From Blumeriella jaapii (lineage: Eukaryota > Ascomycota > Leotiomycetes > Helotiales > Drepanopezizaceae), in the NCBI GenBank assembly GCA_009599575.1, contig VWND01000004.1, positions 426,001 through 490,000 on the forward strand: a DNA stretch of 64,000 bases, read 5' to 3'. This document shows, piece after piece, positions 1-12,340 of the stretch (positions within the stretch are counted from its first letter, which is position 1; every line of letters begins with the position of its first letter). Made by a program: the position numbers and the translations under genes. Under the pieces are notes generated by a model. The model had not been told where the DNA came from. It ran no database searches and saw only the letters and a list, made by a program, of their open reading frames with translations.

Positions 1-2580
1 ATTCCGCGCGTCGCGCGCTAGACTAGGCGTGCATGAACACTTTTGGCACCCCAGTTGACCAATGCAGTCAACTGTAAATAGAGAGTGTATTGCAGAGATC
101 CCAGCCGGAACCATGGGTTTGCTACGGCTGGTGAAGAGTGGTATCCATCTTTAAGGGCGACTTGCTGAGATTGGGAACGCTGCAGAAATTTTACGAGAGG
201 GGGCGTCTGATGTGGTAGAAAAGCTCAAGTAGCTGATTGGGAAGTGTACTTGGCTACTTCGCATTCTGTGGAGATTCGGCTGTGGTAACAGAGGTCACAG
301 AGATTTTTCAGCCAAGGTGATGCCATCGACCGATGGAAGAGGGAGAGCCAAAACGGAAGACCGCATTCAGGAATCGCTCACAATTCAAGCACAGACTGGC
401 ATTATTCCAGTCCCAAAAGCCGAACAGGCTAGGATCTACAAGCAAAATCGGTCCCTGACGCTGGTGTGCGGTACTGGTGGCCTTCTGCTTCTAACTGGTT
501 CTCCTTCTCCTCTGGTAAAGCGTAGGAGAGTGGACGAGTAGCAGAGGATCCTGCTGGCAGAACGCAGACAGCCCACACAGCCGAGATTCGCACCCGTACA
601 CAATCAACGCAAAGGAGGAAGCATGATATTGTCGATTCAAAGAAGATACGAGCTGACGGATCCAGGCTTTGGCGACATCTAGTCAGCTTGAAGGAAACCG
701 ACCGCTACGTTGCGAGAGCAGGGAGATGGATTCGATCCCTGTCCGCCACGACTCGCAGACAAGCATATATAGTGAACGGAAACTCTGCCCAGGCTTTACG
801 TTTCAGAAGCCAGCCCGTATAGGATCCAATGTGCAATTTATTTTCTTGGGATTCCCTGACTGCGCGGATTGAGTTCTGCGTGCAATATTTCGACTGGTCG
901 GATAACGCTGCTCGTGTGGTAAGCGCTGAAATATAGCATCTAGATACCTACGATACGTTTCGATTTTGCGTGAGCACGAATAGCTGGGGAACTTCCCGCG
1001 GGCTTTTCTCTTCCCTTCTTCTTTTCCCAGAAATGATGTAGGCTCGGCCTTCTTGTATGTAGTGTACAGTACCGTATGTACTGCACCTGCCGATCGCGAG
1101 ACCGCCGGGGCCTCATACGGGCAGCGACAAACTCGCTTAATGATGCTCCATGCTTTCGGGAGCAAATCATCCGTCAAAAGGTTAAAGGAAAGTAAAAAGA
1201 AAAGGGCAAAAGGAAAAAGAAAAAGGCAAAAAGAAAAAAACCCTTTCACCCCATAAACCTGCCGGGTGTTTTGGATTCCTCGAATAATGTGGCTCTCTTT
1301 GTGGATTGCTCAATCCCCGGCCCCCCCCCCCCCCCCCCCCCCCCTCCTCCAAGGTGGCCTAGCTGCCGCTATACGGTATGTTCTTCATGTTTCACACGTA
1401 CGAAAGACCGTGGCCGTCAGATAGAAAAGCGTGACACAGCCGTTTGTACAGATGCTATGCTCCGGGTTATCCAAATGGGCGGACATGAAAATGGAAAACA
1501 GATCTTAACCTAATACACGACGCCACGATGCGCCTCGGTCTTTGGCAAGCTGGCGGGCAAATTTGTACATGTATCGAACATAGCGCAACATCGTTACTCT
1601 CACCGCTCGTAGATAGCCCAACCTCTCAATCAATACACTTGATCGAGCACGTTGAGTGCCCGACTGTTCATCTAGAGCGGCCGGCTAATTTGACCCAATT
1701 TGGAGAAGGGTCGAGGCATGCAGAACGCAGTGATCCACCGTTCCCTCTTCAAGGGAGCCAAGAACAACATTCGGCCCAGGGAACCAGAAACAACTCTAAC
1801 GTGCATAGACAACGGGTCAGTGCCAACTGAGCAATCCAAAGGCCGACACTAGCCCTGAAATGGGGTACACGAGTGCTCCGGAGGTCTGTCCGGCCCGAGG
1901 GAAATCGCTCCCAGCTGAATTGGATGCATCGTCTGCTCCGACCAGACAACCCACAGCCGGCGTGGGAATCCAGGGCTCCTCCTGGACGGACCGGACCGAC
2001 CCCCGAGCCGCACGTGTACCGCAGCGCACCGCATCGCAGCGCAGCGCACCGCACGGCACCGCCCTGCCCTGCACTCCTGGCTGGAATGTGACTGATCACG
2101 GAAAAGAAAGGAAAGGAAATGGAGGGGGAGGGGGAACGCGAGCGGGACAGGCGAGCGGGAAAGGGCTAATGGGAAAGTCAACAAAAGCTGTATGTTTAAG
2201 CTCATGACACTCGGCTAAGCGTTTCCCACAAGCGAGACGGATGCCCGAGTCGATGTTGTCACCACTCCGCGCCCCCAACCCAGGACCACGTCGTCGGATG
2301 TTTCACCGCGCGCGCTTCCCGCCGTGCCCTCGGGGACAGCCAGTCAGAGTTCGTCGGACCTGACAGATCCAGCGTCGTCGCCCACTTTTTACGCTTCTGC
2401 TGTGCTGGGAGTGACTTCGGTACCAGGCTAGCGGGTCGTCTGGCAGCGGCCGAGTCCCAGAGAGGCAAAGCCGCCCGTGCCAACCTGGGCCTCTCAGGAA
2501 TCTCTAGAGTCGATCCTTCGAACACATCTCGTCGCTGTTCTCCTTGGGTTTCGCGGTTGTCGCCTATCTCAGAGCGCAGA
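1..2580. other. gene-poor spacer
   Basis: No reading frame here resembles a known family. Those present are short or low-complexity. Visible features are a C homopolymer (1321-1344), a TATATA-like string near 765, a GTACAGTAC-type motif near 1063, and a CGCA/GCAC-rich patch near 2015-2065. The first few hundred bases could be part of a gene that continues outside the window, but nothing supports this. Confidence 0.5.
1321..1344 (+). repeat. poly-C homopolymer (24 C)
   Basis: An uninterrupted run of 24 cytosines in non-coding DNA, preceded by CCCCGG and followed by TCCTCC. Length may be unreliable in the assembly. Confidence 0.9.
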
Positions 2581-2589
2581 GAGACGCAC

Positions 2590-2935
2590 CTCTTCTTCCT
2601 CTTCGTCTTCTTCCTCCGGTTCTTCGCCGTCTCCGTCTCCATCTCCATCTGCAAGCCCTTCTCCTTGTCCTTCTCCTTCTCCTTCTCCTCCTTCTCCATC
2701 TTCTTCTCCTTCTTCTCCTTCTTCTCCTCCTTCTCCTCCTTCTCCTCCTTCTCCTCCTTATCCTCCTTCTCCTTCTCCTCCTTCCCCTTCTTCCCCTCCT
2801 TCCCCTCCTTCTCCTCCCTCTCCTCCCTCTCCTCCTTCTTCTCCTTCTCCCCCTTCTCCATCTCCATCTCCATCTCCATCTTCATCTTCATCTCGCAAAT
2901 TCTACCGCTCTCCCTCCCACAACCCACCCACCCAG
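2590..2935 (+). repeat. CT-rich microsatellite leader of the NmrA-like gene
   Basis: About 350 bp of almost pure pyrimidine on the + strand, built from CTTCTC, CTCCTT and CCATCT units. It ends 9 bp before the ATG at 2944. Pyrimidine tracts are common in promoters and 5' leaders of filamentous fungi, but this one is unusually long. It produces long artificial reading frames in all frames (Ser/Pro, Leu and Phe/Ser repeats on +; Lys/Glu repeats on -), which should not be taken as proteins. Confidence 0.85.
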
Positions 2936-2943
2936 CCAACACC

Positions 2944-5291
2944 ATGCCCAAGAAACTCATCGTCGTCGTCGGTGCCACCGGCAACCAAGGCGGCTCCGTC
3001 GCCCGTCGCTTCGTCCAGGACCCTGCCTACGCCGTGCGCGGTCTGACGCGGGATCCCTCGTCGCCGGCCGCGTGCGAGCTGGCCAGCCTCGGGATCGAGG
3101 TCGTGCGTGCTGAGCTGGACGACGTCGCGAGCCTGAAGGCGGCCTTCCACGGCGCGAACCTCATCTTCTCCGTCACGAACTACTGGGAACCCTTCTTTCG
3201 GCCGGATGCCAGGGCCAAGGCCGAAAGGATGGGCATCAGCTTCAGGCGCTACGCGTATGAGGTCGAGAAGAAGCAGGGCATGAATATTGCGGATGCCGCG
3301 GGGGCGCCGGGTGCGTTTGATCTCCCTCCTACCTCATCCTTCTCTTTTCCCTCTTTTCTTCTCGTTTCTTTTTCTTTTCTTCTCGAGCAGGGTCTGATCC
3401 TGATGTGAGGTGAGGTGGTTTGTTTTGGATACACAGAGCTAGCTACCTCGACTGTGAAATCACACGAGGTTTGAAACAACACGCTAACCGATACCAGAAA
3501 TACTCAGCGGACTCGACGAAATGGGCCTCATCGCCAGCACGCTCAGCTACGCGAAGAAGTGCAGCGGCGACAAGTACCAGGAGCTGTACCATTTCGACGC
3601 CAAAGCCGAGGTGTTCCCATTCTACGTCGAGGAGAAGTACCCCGAACTGGCGCGGAAGATGAGCTGTGTGCAGACGGGCTACTTCATGACGAGCTACCGG
3701 TTGGCGCCAAAAGCGTATTTCAAGAAGGTACGTTTGTCTGTTTGTTTTCCACCTTGTCATGCATTTCCTATTTCATCTCATTCCGTCTCGTCGTTCTTTT
3801 TTCGTCTGTTCTAGGATTCGTTCTTCTCAATTAAATATTCCCACAACTTGAGCCTGCTGGACTTGGGTAGTCTCGTTTTCCGGTACTTAGACACCCGATA
3901 CCTCTGTTGATCATTCTCTTTCTCCTCGAATTCGCAATCGTCACCTTGTAATCGTTCATCTTTTTCACGCCCACGTCATTCAATCCTATATTTTCAATCC
4001 TCTTGCTTATTATCAATACTGTTTCCTTTCATGTTATCTCAGCCCTATCCCCATCTTCATTTCCCTTTCCCTCCCTCCCTTCCCATTGCCTCCTCCCCTC
4101 TCTTCCCTTCCCCATCTTCTCCCCTCACTCATCCCCACCTTATATCACTCATCTAACCATCCCCCCCCCCCCAGCTCCCCGACCAAACATACACCATGTG
4201 CTTCCCCACTGCTCCCACCGCCCCCGTTCCCCACGTCGACATCAACGCAGACATGGGCCCCTTCGTGCACGGTGCGGCGCAGCTCGGGCCGGGCAAGCAA
4301 TACATGGCCGCGGGCGAGACGTGCAGCTGGAGCGACTTCGTGGCGACATGGGCGCGCGTCGTCGGCGTCAAGGCGAGCTATCGCCAGGTCGGCGTCGCCG
4401 AGTTCTTGGACTTGAACGAGGATCGGCCGTTTGGCGAGGAGGTCGCGGATATGTTTGAGTACTCGAGGTGCGTTTTTTCGTTCTTTCCTTTTTTTTTTTC
4501 TTGTGGCGTATATGGCTTTAGGGTTGGCTTGGATTGTTTTCTTGTGGGCGTGTCTTCGCTTTCGCGTCGCTTTGTTTGTTGCTCGACTGGCTTTCCATTC
4601 TTCTCCCTCGGACCCGGACCCGGACCCGCGGTCTGAAAGTAGAAGGAGCCGAAGCGAAGCGAGAAAATGGAAACCAAACCAAGCATATCGAGGTACCTAT
4701 ACTAACGCTATCCCACCAGCGAGCCCGGCTACGACGGCGGCGACAAAACGCTTTTGACCGCGGAGGATATCAGAAAGGTATCTATTTCTCCCTTCCCTTT
4801 TCCCTTCTTCCTTTACTCCCTTGGCCTTCAATCCTTTCAACCCCCTTTCTCTTGCCCATCCATTTTCCACCCATCTTTTTTATATAATCTCTTTCCTTCC
4901 TAGTATCTTTTTTCTTTCCCTTCCTATCCTATCCCATTTCCCCTTTTTCAACTGCCATTTGTTTTTTTTTTTTCATTTTCCTTTCTTTCCCAATTATTTT
5001 CCATTTTCCTTTTTTTAAGCACCTTTTTTTTTCTTTCTTTATTTTCCCCTCCATTCCCCTTCCCCTTCTTCTACACCCTCCCTCCCATACTCATTTCTCT
5101 CCCCATCCTTTCCCCACCTCTCTCTCCTCATCCCCATCCCCATCTCCATCCCATCCCATCCCAAAACTAAACAACCCCGCGCTAACCCCCAACCCACCCC
5201 AAAACAGGCCGGCATCGCATGCCCAATGACGACTCTCGAGGCCTTCATGCGCGCGCAGGACTGGGCCGTCGTGCTGAACCAGAACCAGTAA
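2944..5291 (+). CDS. NmrA-like family NAD(P)-binding protein
   Basis: Model: join(2944..3310,3498..3727,4175..4467,4720..4777,5208..5291), 343 aa; all phases agree. The N-terminus has a Rossmann fold with G-A-T-G-N-Q-G at residues 10-16, followed by the NmrA-type stretch around 'YHFDAKAEVF'. NmrA-like proteins are atypical short-chain dehydrogenases that bind NAD(P). In the founding case they repress nitrogen-regulated GATA factors; others are redox sensors or reductases, so the exact role here is open. The ATG directly follows the CT-rich leader and sits in context CACCATGC. Introns 2-4 are 447, 252 and 430 bp, very long for this class of fungus, and are dominated by C/T runs. The last exon is only 28 codons. 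It converges on the LaeA-like gene with a 333-bp gap. Confidence 0.88.
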
Positions 5292-5360
5292 GCAAAGCAA
5301 AGCAAAGCAAAGCAAAGCAAAGCAAAGCAAAGCAAAGCAAAGCAAAGCAAAGCAAAGCAA
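5291..5360 (+). repeat. (AGCAA)14 pentanucleotide array at the NmrA stop codon
   Basis: Fourteen perfect AGCAA copies (70 bp). The first A is the last base of the TAA stop (5289-5291), so the array is the start of the 3' UTR. A loose tail (GCAAACAAGCAA) follows to about 5373. Confidence 0.95.
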
Positions 5361-5373
5361 GCAAACAAGCAAT

Positions 5374-5624
5374 TTGGCGTGCTGTATACCCGCCCACCCA
5401 AGTCAGATCTCGCTCGCAACCACGGAAGCTAGATAAATAGACCCGTACTTCCTTGATTTGGGTTGGGAAAGAGAGAACGGTGTGTATGTGTGTGTATCTA
5501 TATATATCCATTGTTAAGAATCCAAGCTACCTATGACTATGGACACTATTGCGTCCTCATCCTTTATAGACCATTCCATCTATTCCCCGGCCTTCTGCCG
5601 TGTGTCTACTCCTGGCTCTCCCCT
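5374..5624. other. short convergent 3' spacer
   Basis: Space between the ends of the NmrA-like (+) and LaeA-like (-) genes. It contains a TG/TA-rich patch (about 5478-5508) and nothing that looks coding. It must hold the 3' ends of both transcripts. Confidence 0.6.
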
Positions 5625-6819
5625 CTACTGCTCCGGCCTCCTGCCGTGGAGAAACCTATATACCGTGTACATGTGCAAGCTCCGATCGTTGAACTCGGCC
5701 CTGATCCGCGCAAAGATGATATGGGCCTCTTCAACCGTGCAGCCCAGCACGCGCGTGTACAGCGCCATGCTGTGCGCCTCCACGCTATCATTCATGTGCA
5801 CACGCTCGAAGCGGCCCAGCTCCTTCAGCGCCGGGTCCCTGGCCCAGGGCCCCAGAGGCACCTTCACGACCTTCTCCTGCACGTCGACGAAGCCGGCCTC
5901 CTGCATCCAGCGCTTGTGAAAGCGGCCCACGTTGAGCGTCTTGCCGAACTGCGTGCTCATACGCTCGAGCGTCTCGCACCATTCGAGCGTGCACGGCATC
6001 GGCGAGTTGTCGTCTGTGTAGACCCACGCGTCATACTCCTGCACCTCGATGTACGCGCCCGGCTTGAGGTTGTTGTAGGCCTGCTTGTACAGCTTGTCCC
6101 AGTGGGCCGTGCTGCCGCCCAGCGAGCGCCAGTGGATGTAGTCGAACTTGCCGACCTCGGAGAACTCCCACGGCTGCTCGTAGTCGTCGACGTAGAACTT
6201 GATGTTGGGCGGCACGAAGCCCGGCTGAATGGGCGACAGGTCGGTGCCGATGACCAGCGAGCCGGGGAACTCGTCCGCGAACTCGATGGCCCAGATGCCC
6301 GTGCCCGTGCCGATGTCGAGCACCGTCTGCGGGTTTGAGATGGGCGCCTCGTACAGCCGGCCGGCGAGACAGAGCCGGTAGATGTGGTGCTGCAGGTCGA
6401 GCCTGGCTTGCTCGGCCTCGTCGTTGGGGAGGTAGTATTCGCCTTCTCGGAAGGCATGGTAGCGACGGCCATTCTCGTACTTGTAGTGCGTGATGGAGGA
6501 GGCGAGGGAGACGCTGGACGAGGCTACAGACGAGCCGTAGGCCGAATCGTCGTCGTTGTCGTCCTGGTGGTGTAACGCGGGTTAGTGCGTGCTGGTTACA
6601 CTACACGGCCACGACGGGTTAAGTCTACCGTACCTGATCGTCGATATGTACATGCGGGTGATCTTGCGCGTTGCTCTCGCCTACCGTCGATGCCGCGGGC
6701 TCGGGAGTCTCCTGCGGTGCCACCTCGCCGCTGGCTGTCACTTCTGGCTCCGTCGATGATTGGGCGGAGGGAGTCGCTGTCTCGTCTGCAGACGTCGGAG
6801 GATTAGGCGTGGTGGCCAT
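5625..6819 (-). CDS. LaeA-like SAM-dependent methyltransferase
   Basis: Model: complement(join(5625..6563,6634..6819)), 374 aa. The 70-bp intron has donor GTACGG, a CTAAC branch site and acceptor CAG. The first about 85 residues are Ser/Thr/Glu/Asp-rich and likely disordered. The class I methyltransferase core follows, with the SAM-binding motif I L-D-I-G-T-G-T-G-I-W-A at about residues 144-154 and the family's conserved C-terminal part. LaeA-type proteins are fungal methyltransferases; LaeA itself is a nuclear regulator of secondary metabolism and development in the velvet complex. Most genomes carry many LaeA-like paralogues whose role is unknown, so a global regulator is not implied. TATATA-like sequence lies about 70 bp upstream of the start. 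Confidence 0.88.
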
Positions 6820-7678
6820 GGTGTCTCGTTCAAATGCTTCCCTGCCTGGCTATAGATGTGCTGGGTATGCAGTCGACTGACTCTTCTATATATCCTTAGA
6901 ATCCGAAATTCCGTTTCGCACCGGAGCCGCGGACACACAAAATGCCGACGATTCCAAAGAGCGAAGGAGGAGTGCGAGTGCGAGTGCGTCTACGCGCCAG
7001 CAGCAGAGCGGGTCGGGAGCGGAGATAATTGGTAGCGTTGCAGTGGCAGTTGCATCTGCACCTGTATGATGTACGATGTCTGATGTCGGTGAAGCCATTC
7101 GGATGAAAGAAAGACAACACGAGACGTCCGACGTTCCGATGTGACTTTCGCTAGCGGAGGTGGGTCGGCCCGAAACGGTAGGCTTTAGCGGGGCAGATCT
7201 TCGGCTGACGCCCGGCACGTGGTGGTCATGAGTCGGGTAGCCCTCGGATAAATCAATGCATGAGTAAGCGAGTAAACAAACCACCCAGAGTATCGGAACC
7301 AAGGACCGGGGCGGCTTGAGATGTGAGAGAAGATGGAGGGGTGAGAGGGTGGCGGGGAGGCTTCCGGGAAGAGACGGGGAATCTGAGGTAGGGAAATGGT
7401 GGATTGTTGTGTTGCTTGTTTCCCAACTGTGCTTTCAAACACACGACTTAGAAGCTTCGATGTGGAATTAGCGTCGACGACCGCTCAAGTTCTTGTACCT
7501 ATAGTATCTTGTGGATGAGCCAGCACAACTTCACCACCTGTAGGCCTACAGAAAATTTTGCGAAGCACGAGTCAAAACTCTATCTTGAACCTCTGAAATC
7601 CAGTCTAGACCAGCTAGCTGATGCTGCCCAGCAGCAAATATCAGAACCCCAACTCTCCACATCCTCTCCAGAGCGAGT
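6820..7678. other. spacer: LaeA-like promoter and Trk 3' flank
   Basis: Holds the promoter of the LaeA-like gene (TATATA around 6887-6895 on either strand) and the downstream flank of the Trk gene. Reading frames are short and overlapping; no family was recognised. Confidence 0.6.
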
Positions 7679-9869
7679 CTATTCCTCCTTTCTCTCCCGC
7701 TCAAGCTCATGCTCCCTTTCCAACTCATCCCTCTCCTCGTGCGCATTATCTGTCCGCGCATCCTCCGGCAACTGTACCGCGCGATCAATGTCATTCGGTA
7801 GCCCACGAGCACGACCCCTGTGCATCAGAAACATCAGGATCAACTTACTCCCCATATGCCACTGCCCCGAGAGCGAGAAGGCATCCGTGCTCGGCGCCAT
7901 GACGCCCATGCTGAGGCCGATGTTGGCGTACGCGGACACGACCTCGAAGATGGCCGGGAAGACGTTGTAGTCGTCGGGCGGTGTGTTGTGACTCTCGATG
8001 AAGATGATGAAGATCAGGCCCAGCGCGATGCTGGCGGCGTCGTAGCCGAGCTGCGACTTGGCTTGCGTCTTGAGGAAGAAGAGCTTGCTTCGCGTGATGT
8101 GGTGCAGGGTTGGGACGTACGTCCCGGGCTGCTCCTCGTCCGACACTTCGTCGGCGGGGGCGTAGATGCCCAGACTGCGCTCTTCGTAGACGTTGGACGA
8201 GCGGATCGTGATAGCGAGCGGCCAGGCGGAGATATACCTATGGCACAGCTGGTCAGAAAAGGTCCCTACATGACCAAAGTCGGGGGCGAGATGAAAAGAA
8301 ACGAAACCTTACATCATGCAAATGGAGAGGGTCAGATATGCAGCCGACAACTTGCTGACCGTGATGATGTTGAAGCCGCTGCATCGGACTGACAACGCCT
8401 GGAAGGCACCATCGAGGATCTTGAGCCAGCGCGAGAGAGGCTTGAATTCGCTGTTGTCCACGGTCGAGGTCTCGAGCGCGACCAAGTCCACGGCGTTCAG
8501 CGTCGTCAGGATTCCGAGGAGCCACCAGGTCTCGGATGAGGGGAACATGTGCGTGTACACTCGCCGGGGATGCTTGAGGATGTAGAGAAGCGAGGATAGA
8601 TGCCGCTCGCGACGAGGCGAGGGGGCTAGCTTGGATGTGAAGAGCGCAAGCAGTCGGAAGATAAGGCGAAGGAAGATCGGGAAACTGTGGAAGTGTAAGC
8701 ATGAGATAAGACTCATTCGAGACGGATCTGTTTACAAGGTGTTGCCCGCCATCATAGAGCCGCACATGACGAAGACGGGGAATGAGTGCTCGCGGAACAG
8801 CAACATGTTCGTGTCCATCAAGGACATACCCGTGTTGTTGAACGCTGAGACTGCTGTAAACCCTCCCAGCCAGAAAGGATGTACGCCATTGCTCCGAGTG
8901 ACATCTCCACAGTACCGCATGTAATAGCCGCCGAGCGCACACGCGGGCAGGACCTGAAAGGTAATCATGTAGATTAAGACCCATCGCCACAGCATTCGCA
9001 GAGCCTCGTACTCGGTACAGAGGAGGGATTCCCGCTCGCCTTGCGTCAAACCGTGGAAACTCGACTTCCGGTGCTTCTGGTTGAAGCTATTCCAACCCAG
9101 CTGCCGAGCCGGGACTTCCACCGCACATCCCGGAGGAATGACTGTAATCTTAGTGTCAGTCTTGTCTCGTAGACGAGGCTCAAGTTTTCTTACCGCCGGC
9201 TCGTACTTTTCTCCGGGCTAATCTGCGCGCTTCCCGGCGTCTTTGGAGGATGATCTGCTCGAACTTCGGATGGAAGTGTTGCATTCGAATCCAGATCGTG
9301 CCAAGACTTATGAAAGGCCAGCTTCCCACGATGAAGCAGAGGCCGATTGCTATTTGCTGAGCCGTGTTCAGGGTGCTAAGGTTGAGAGGACTTAGACCGG
9401 TGCAGGTGAGGGCCGAAACCGCCACGAAGAAGCTGTCGATCCAAGTTACGTCTATGGTGGAAATCTTTTTGATGAAGATGCCAAAGACCAGAGACATGAA
9501 CAGCAGGTAGCGCAAGTGCAAGTCGTGGTAGTGCGGGTAGTAGATCTGCTGGTGGATCCAATCGTATAGCCAGAAGCAAGGAGGCGCGATTATGTGATGT
9601 ATGGTCCAGGTGATCCCAGGTCCTAGGATACGTCGAACCGGATGGGGAGTATAGCAGATCGAAGTTCGTATGGCTGTGCGCAAAAGAGAGGTGATCTTCT
9701 CATAGCCATCGTAGAAGAGAAGACTTAACCGGCAAGCAATGCAGGAAAACACGAGACAGATTAAGAAAACTGCAACATTGTCTCGTCCAGGGGGTGAGCT
9801 CTGCTCAAAGTCGTCTTCTGAATCCTCGATATCAACTGGCTTATCTTCGACAGTTTCTTGGACATCCAT
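7679..9869 (-). CDS. Trk-family potassium transporter
   Basis: Model: complement(join(7679..8237,8313..8684,8736..9141,9194..9869)), 670 aa; three introns of 75, 51 and 52 bp, all in phase. Plasma-membrane K+ (or K+/Na+) uptake protein of the Trk/HKT superfamily. Typical pore elements are present: 'SALTCTGLSPLN' in exon 1, 'TAVSAFNNTGMSLMD' in exon 2, then G-N-T-F-F-P-I-F-L-R across the exon 2/3 junction and a further 'YANIGLSMGV' repeat in exon 4, with many hydrophobic segments between. The hydrophilic loop between the first and second pore repeats is short and Arg-rich, unlike the several-hundred-residue loop of yeast Trk1. The C-terminus ends in an Arg/Glu-rich helix. The start is the ATG that precedes an acidic N-terminus. 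Confidence 0.92.
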
Positions 9870-12340
9870 GACTGCGATTGTTCACCTTCAAGGGCGTGCT
9901 CTGCGTTCAGATGATCAAGATGTTAGAAATGTTCAAGGTGGTTGAGGTATCTGGGTGTCGAGGTTGTTGGTGTTGTGATGGTTTTAAGAGTTCCGTTTCC
10001 AAAAGAAGTAGGATCGAAATAGAAGTGCTGAATTCTGCCCAAACAGTAAACAACGTGGCACAACGCGACTTAACGCGGTGAATGAGGCGGGAAAGCACGC
10101 TATCTTTCAATGACTTGAATAAATCATAGCCTGAAAATTAGAGTTCGCTTTTACAACAGAACTCTCATGAAGCTTATAACTATAACCTTGCCTTTGTGTT
10201 CCTTCAAGATCGCGCTATTGAACATTCACCTTTTGGAAAGATGTAGAGCTAAGCGATGTGTGCTTTCCACCGGCGGCTAATTCCTCCTATTGTGCTTGTA
10301 TATACATGCCATACCTCTGGAGCTGAAGAAAACAGCGTAAGGATTTTGATTGGGTGAGAAACTGCCTCCATGTCAGAGGCTGCAAAAGCGAGATCGAGTC
10401 AATTACCATGGCTCTGAAAATGTCGAATTCCACATAGGACACAGAGAGCGTAACGCAGCATTGTACGAGACTGCCAGTCATAACTCAGATTGACTTGATC
10501 AACAACCCGCAAGTACAATTAATTTAAACACAAAAATTAAACAATAGGATAATTCTTCCGTAGCCATCGTTGTAATCTAAATCAGGCTGCCTTTGATAAG
10601 TAGATCTTAGCGGATGGTGAACATTTTTCAGCTCCCGCTCCTCTAATGCAGAGAGACCTCATGAGTCGATTGCAAAGCGTCGCCAGTTTGATTTCCCAAG
10701 ATCGTAACAGCAGGAGTCGTAGAGATTCATAAAAAAAAGGTCGTAGGTCGACGTAATAATGTTGAATTTCTCCTTGAGGTGTCTGGAGTACGTATACCAA
10801 CATTGGGCCCCGCAATCCCGTAGAGTGGCTTCCGAATCAAGAGGAGGTGATCTCCAGGGTAGAGAAGAGATCGTCGAAGCTCTGTAGGGAGGTAGACTAG
10901 AATCTGACATTCCGGATGTCTCTCATCAGGGACGCATGTCTATGCATCGAGACATTATGAAGAGATTCGAGGAAGCTTCAGGTGAAAATTTCCATCTTTT
11001 TTCGCGACCCGATTCTCGAATGCTGGTTTCTTGGTCGAGTGAGACAAATTTGGACCTATCACACAGATGCGCACAAGCAGGATCTAATTCTCCAACTTGG
11101 GGCCCCTGTCTCGTTCACAGAGAGGCGATTTTTTACCGCCTTAGATTCGAGTTCAGACTCTGTTACTACCAATTTAAAAGAATCACGCGAAGGCTGGACA
11201 ATATAACGTCTGTAGTCCACTTCGTTGCTCTGCGGGAGCAGCTTAAAAGAATCCATCATTCTACGGTCGTTTTGTGCCAAGGAACCGGAATTGAAGTTCC
11301 TTTCTAGAGATGATGATTAGGAGATCTACATCACCCATTGAACTTCATTTAATTCCGTCATCATGGAATATCGTTTCGGGAGCCTAAAGGCAGTATACTA
11401 TCGACAAATAGCTGGCCCTCTTGACGCATATCTCATCTTGGAGTCATGTCCCTGATTATTTAATGGTTGGAAATTGTACGTCAAAGTGGCGGAAGAGAAG
11501 AAGTTATGCAGGCGATTTTCCACAGCCATTGTTAGGAAAGAACATCATGAGGTTGCGTTTTGGGTCCTCGTCCCACACTAGCGCCTATTCACTAACTAAT
11601 ACCTAACAAACCCCAGATAGGTTTTATGCTCCGTGAATTTTGACCTATAAGCGTGTAGGAAACAGCGTTTGACAAACCTCAGATTACCATTCGAAGATGC
11701 CCAGATCAGCGATCCAGAGCGGGCTTTTTCTGCCATCGAGTAATATTATTGACATCACATGTTGTGTACTATGTAAGACTAATTCGAGCTATACTTGCCG
11801 CAAAGACGAAGGATTTCATCGTATGAGCCGAGGAAGCATCCCGGCTTTTATGTTCAGGCTCCTGAGAGACAAACGGGCTAGTTTGCCAAGTTCTATTTCC
11901 CGAGCCTTTGTTAGTTTTGGTTTTTACTTTACGCAAACCAATTTCCCTTTCGCTTTACTGCTCGCACCAAGTCATTTGATCCTATACGAGCATTCGCTCT
12001 CCTTTGGTTTGCCTTTCCAAAATCAAACGTTCCAAAATCGCATGGTTTCAACTCTATCCTGAAGTCTCCCCGTAGTGTTTTATATCCTGATCGTCTCAGC
12101 AATCTTCAAAAAGGCTCGTGAGAATATTTTGTCCCGCGCAAGCCCATTTATGTTTCCGGTGCTCCTTTTAAGACGAGCCAAAAGCAGCAACGGAAAGCGT
12201 GTTGAAGAAGAGAAAGCTTGATTTTGTGGTGTGCTGTTTGCATCTTTGTTTTATCTACCCTTGAATGGTTGTTTGAGCGACGTAGGGGTTCCTAACGCAC
12301 AAGCAAGGCGTGATGAAGAAGTGTTTCGAAATGGTAACTA
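9870..12340. other. gene-poor, AT-rich spacer
   Basis: About 2.5 kb without a recognisable gene. Reading frames are short, start at random points and have no family resemblance. The first few hundred bases must contain the Trk promoter. Lower GC than the flanking genes and proximity to a transposon remnant suggest decayed repeats. Confidence 0.55.

Noticed and set aside
317..541. 74-codon frame near the left edge
   Set aside because: No family features, no splice-consistent extension.
2259..3408. Long Lys/Glu, Ser/Pro, Leu and Phe repeat proteins on both strands
   Set aside because: They are translations of the CT-rich leader in every frame; the real start is the ATG at 2944.
2944..9869. 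Secondary-metabolite gene cluster around the LaeA-like gene
   Set aside because: No PKS, NRPS, terpene synthase or intact tailoring enzyme nearby; the only P450 is a relic 40 kb away.
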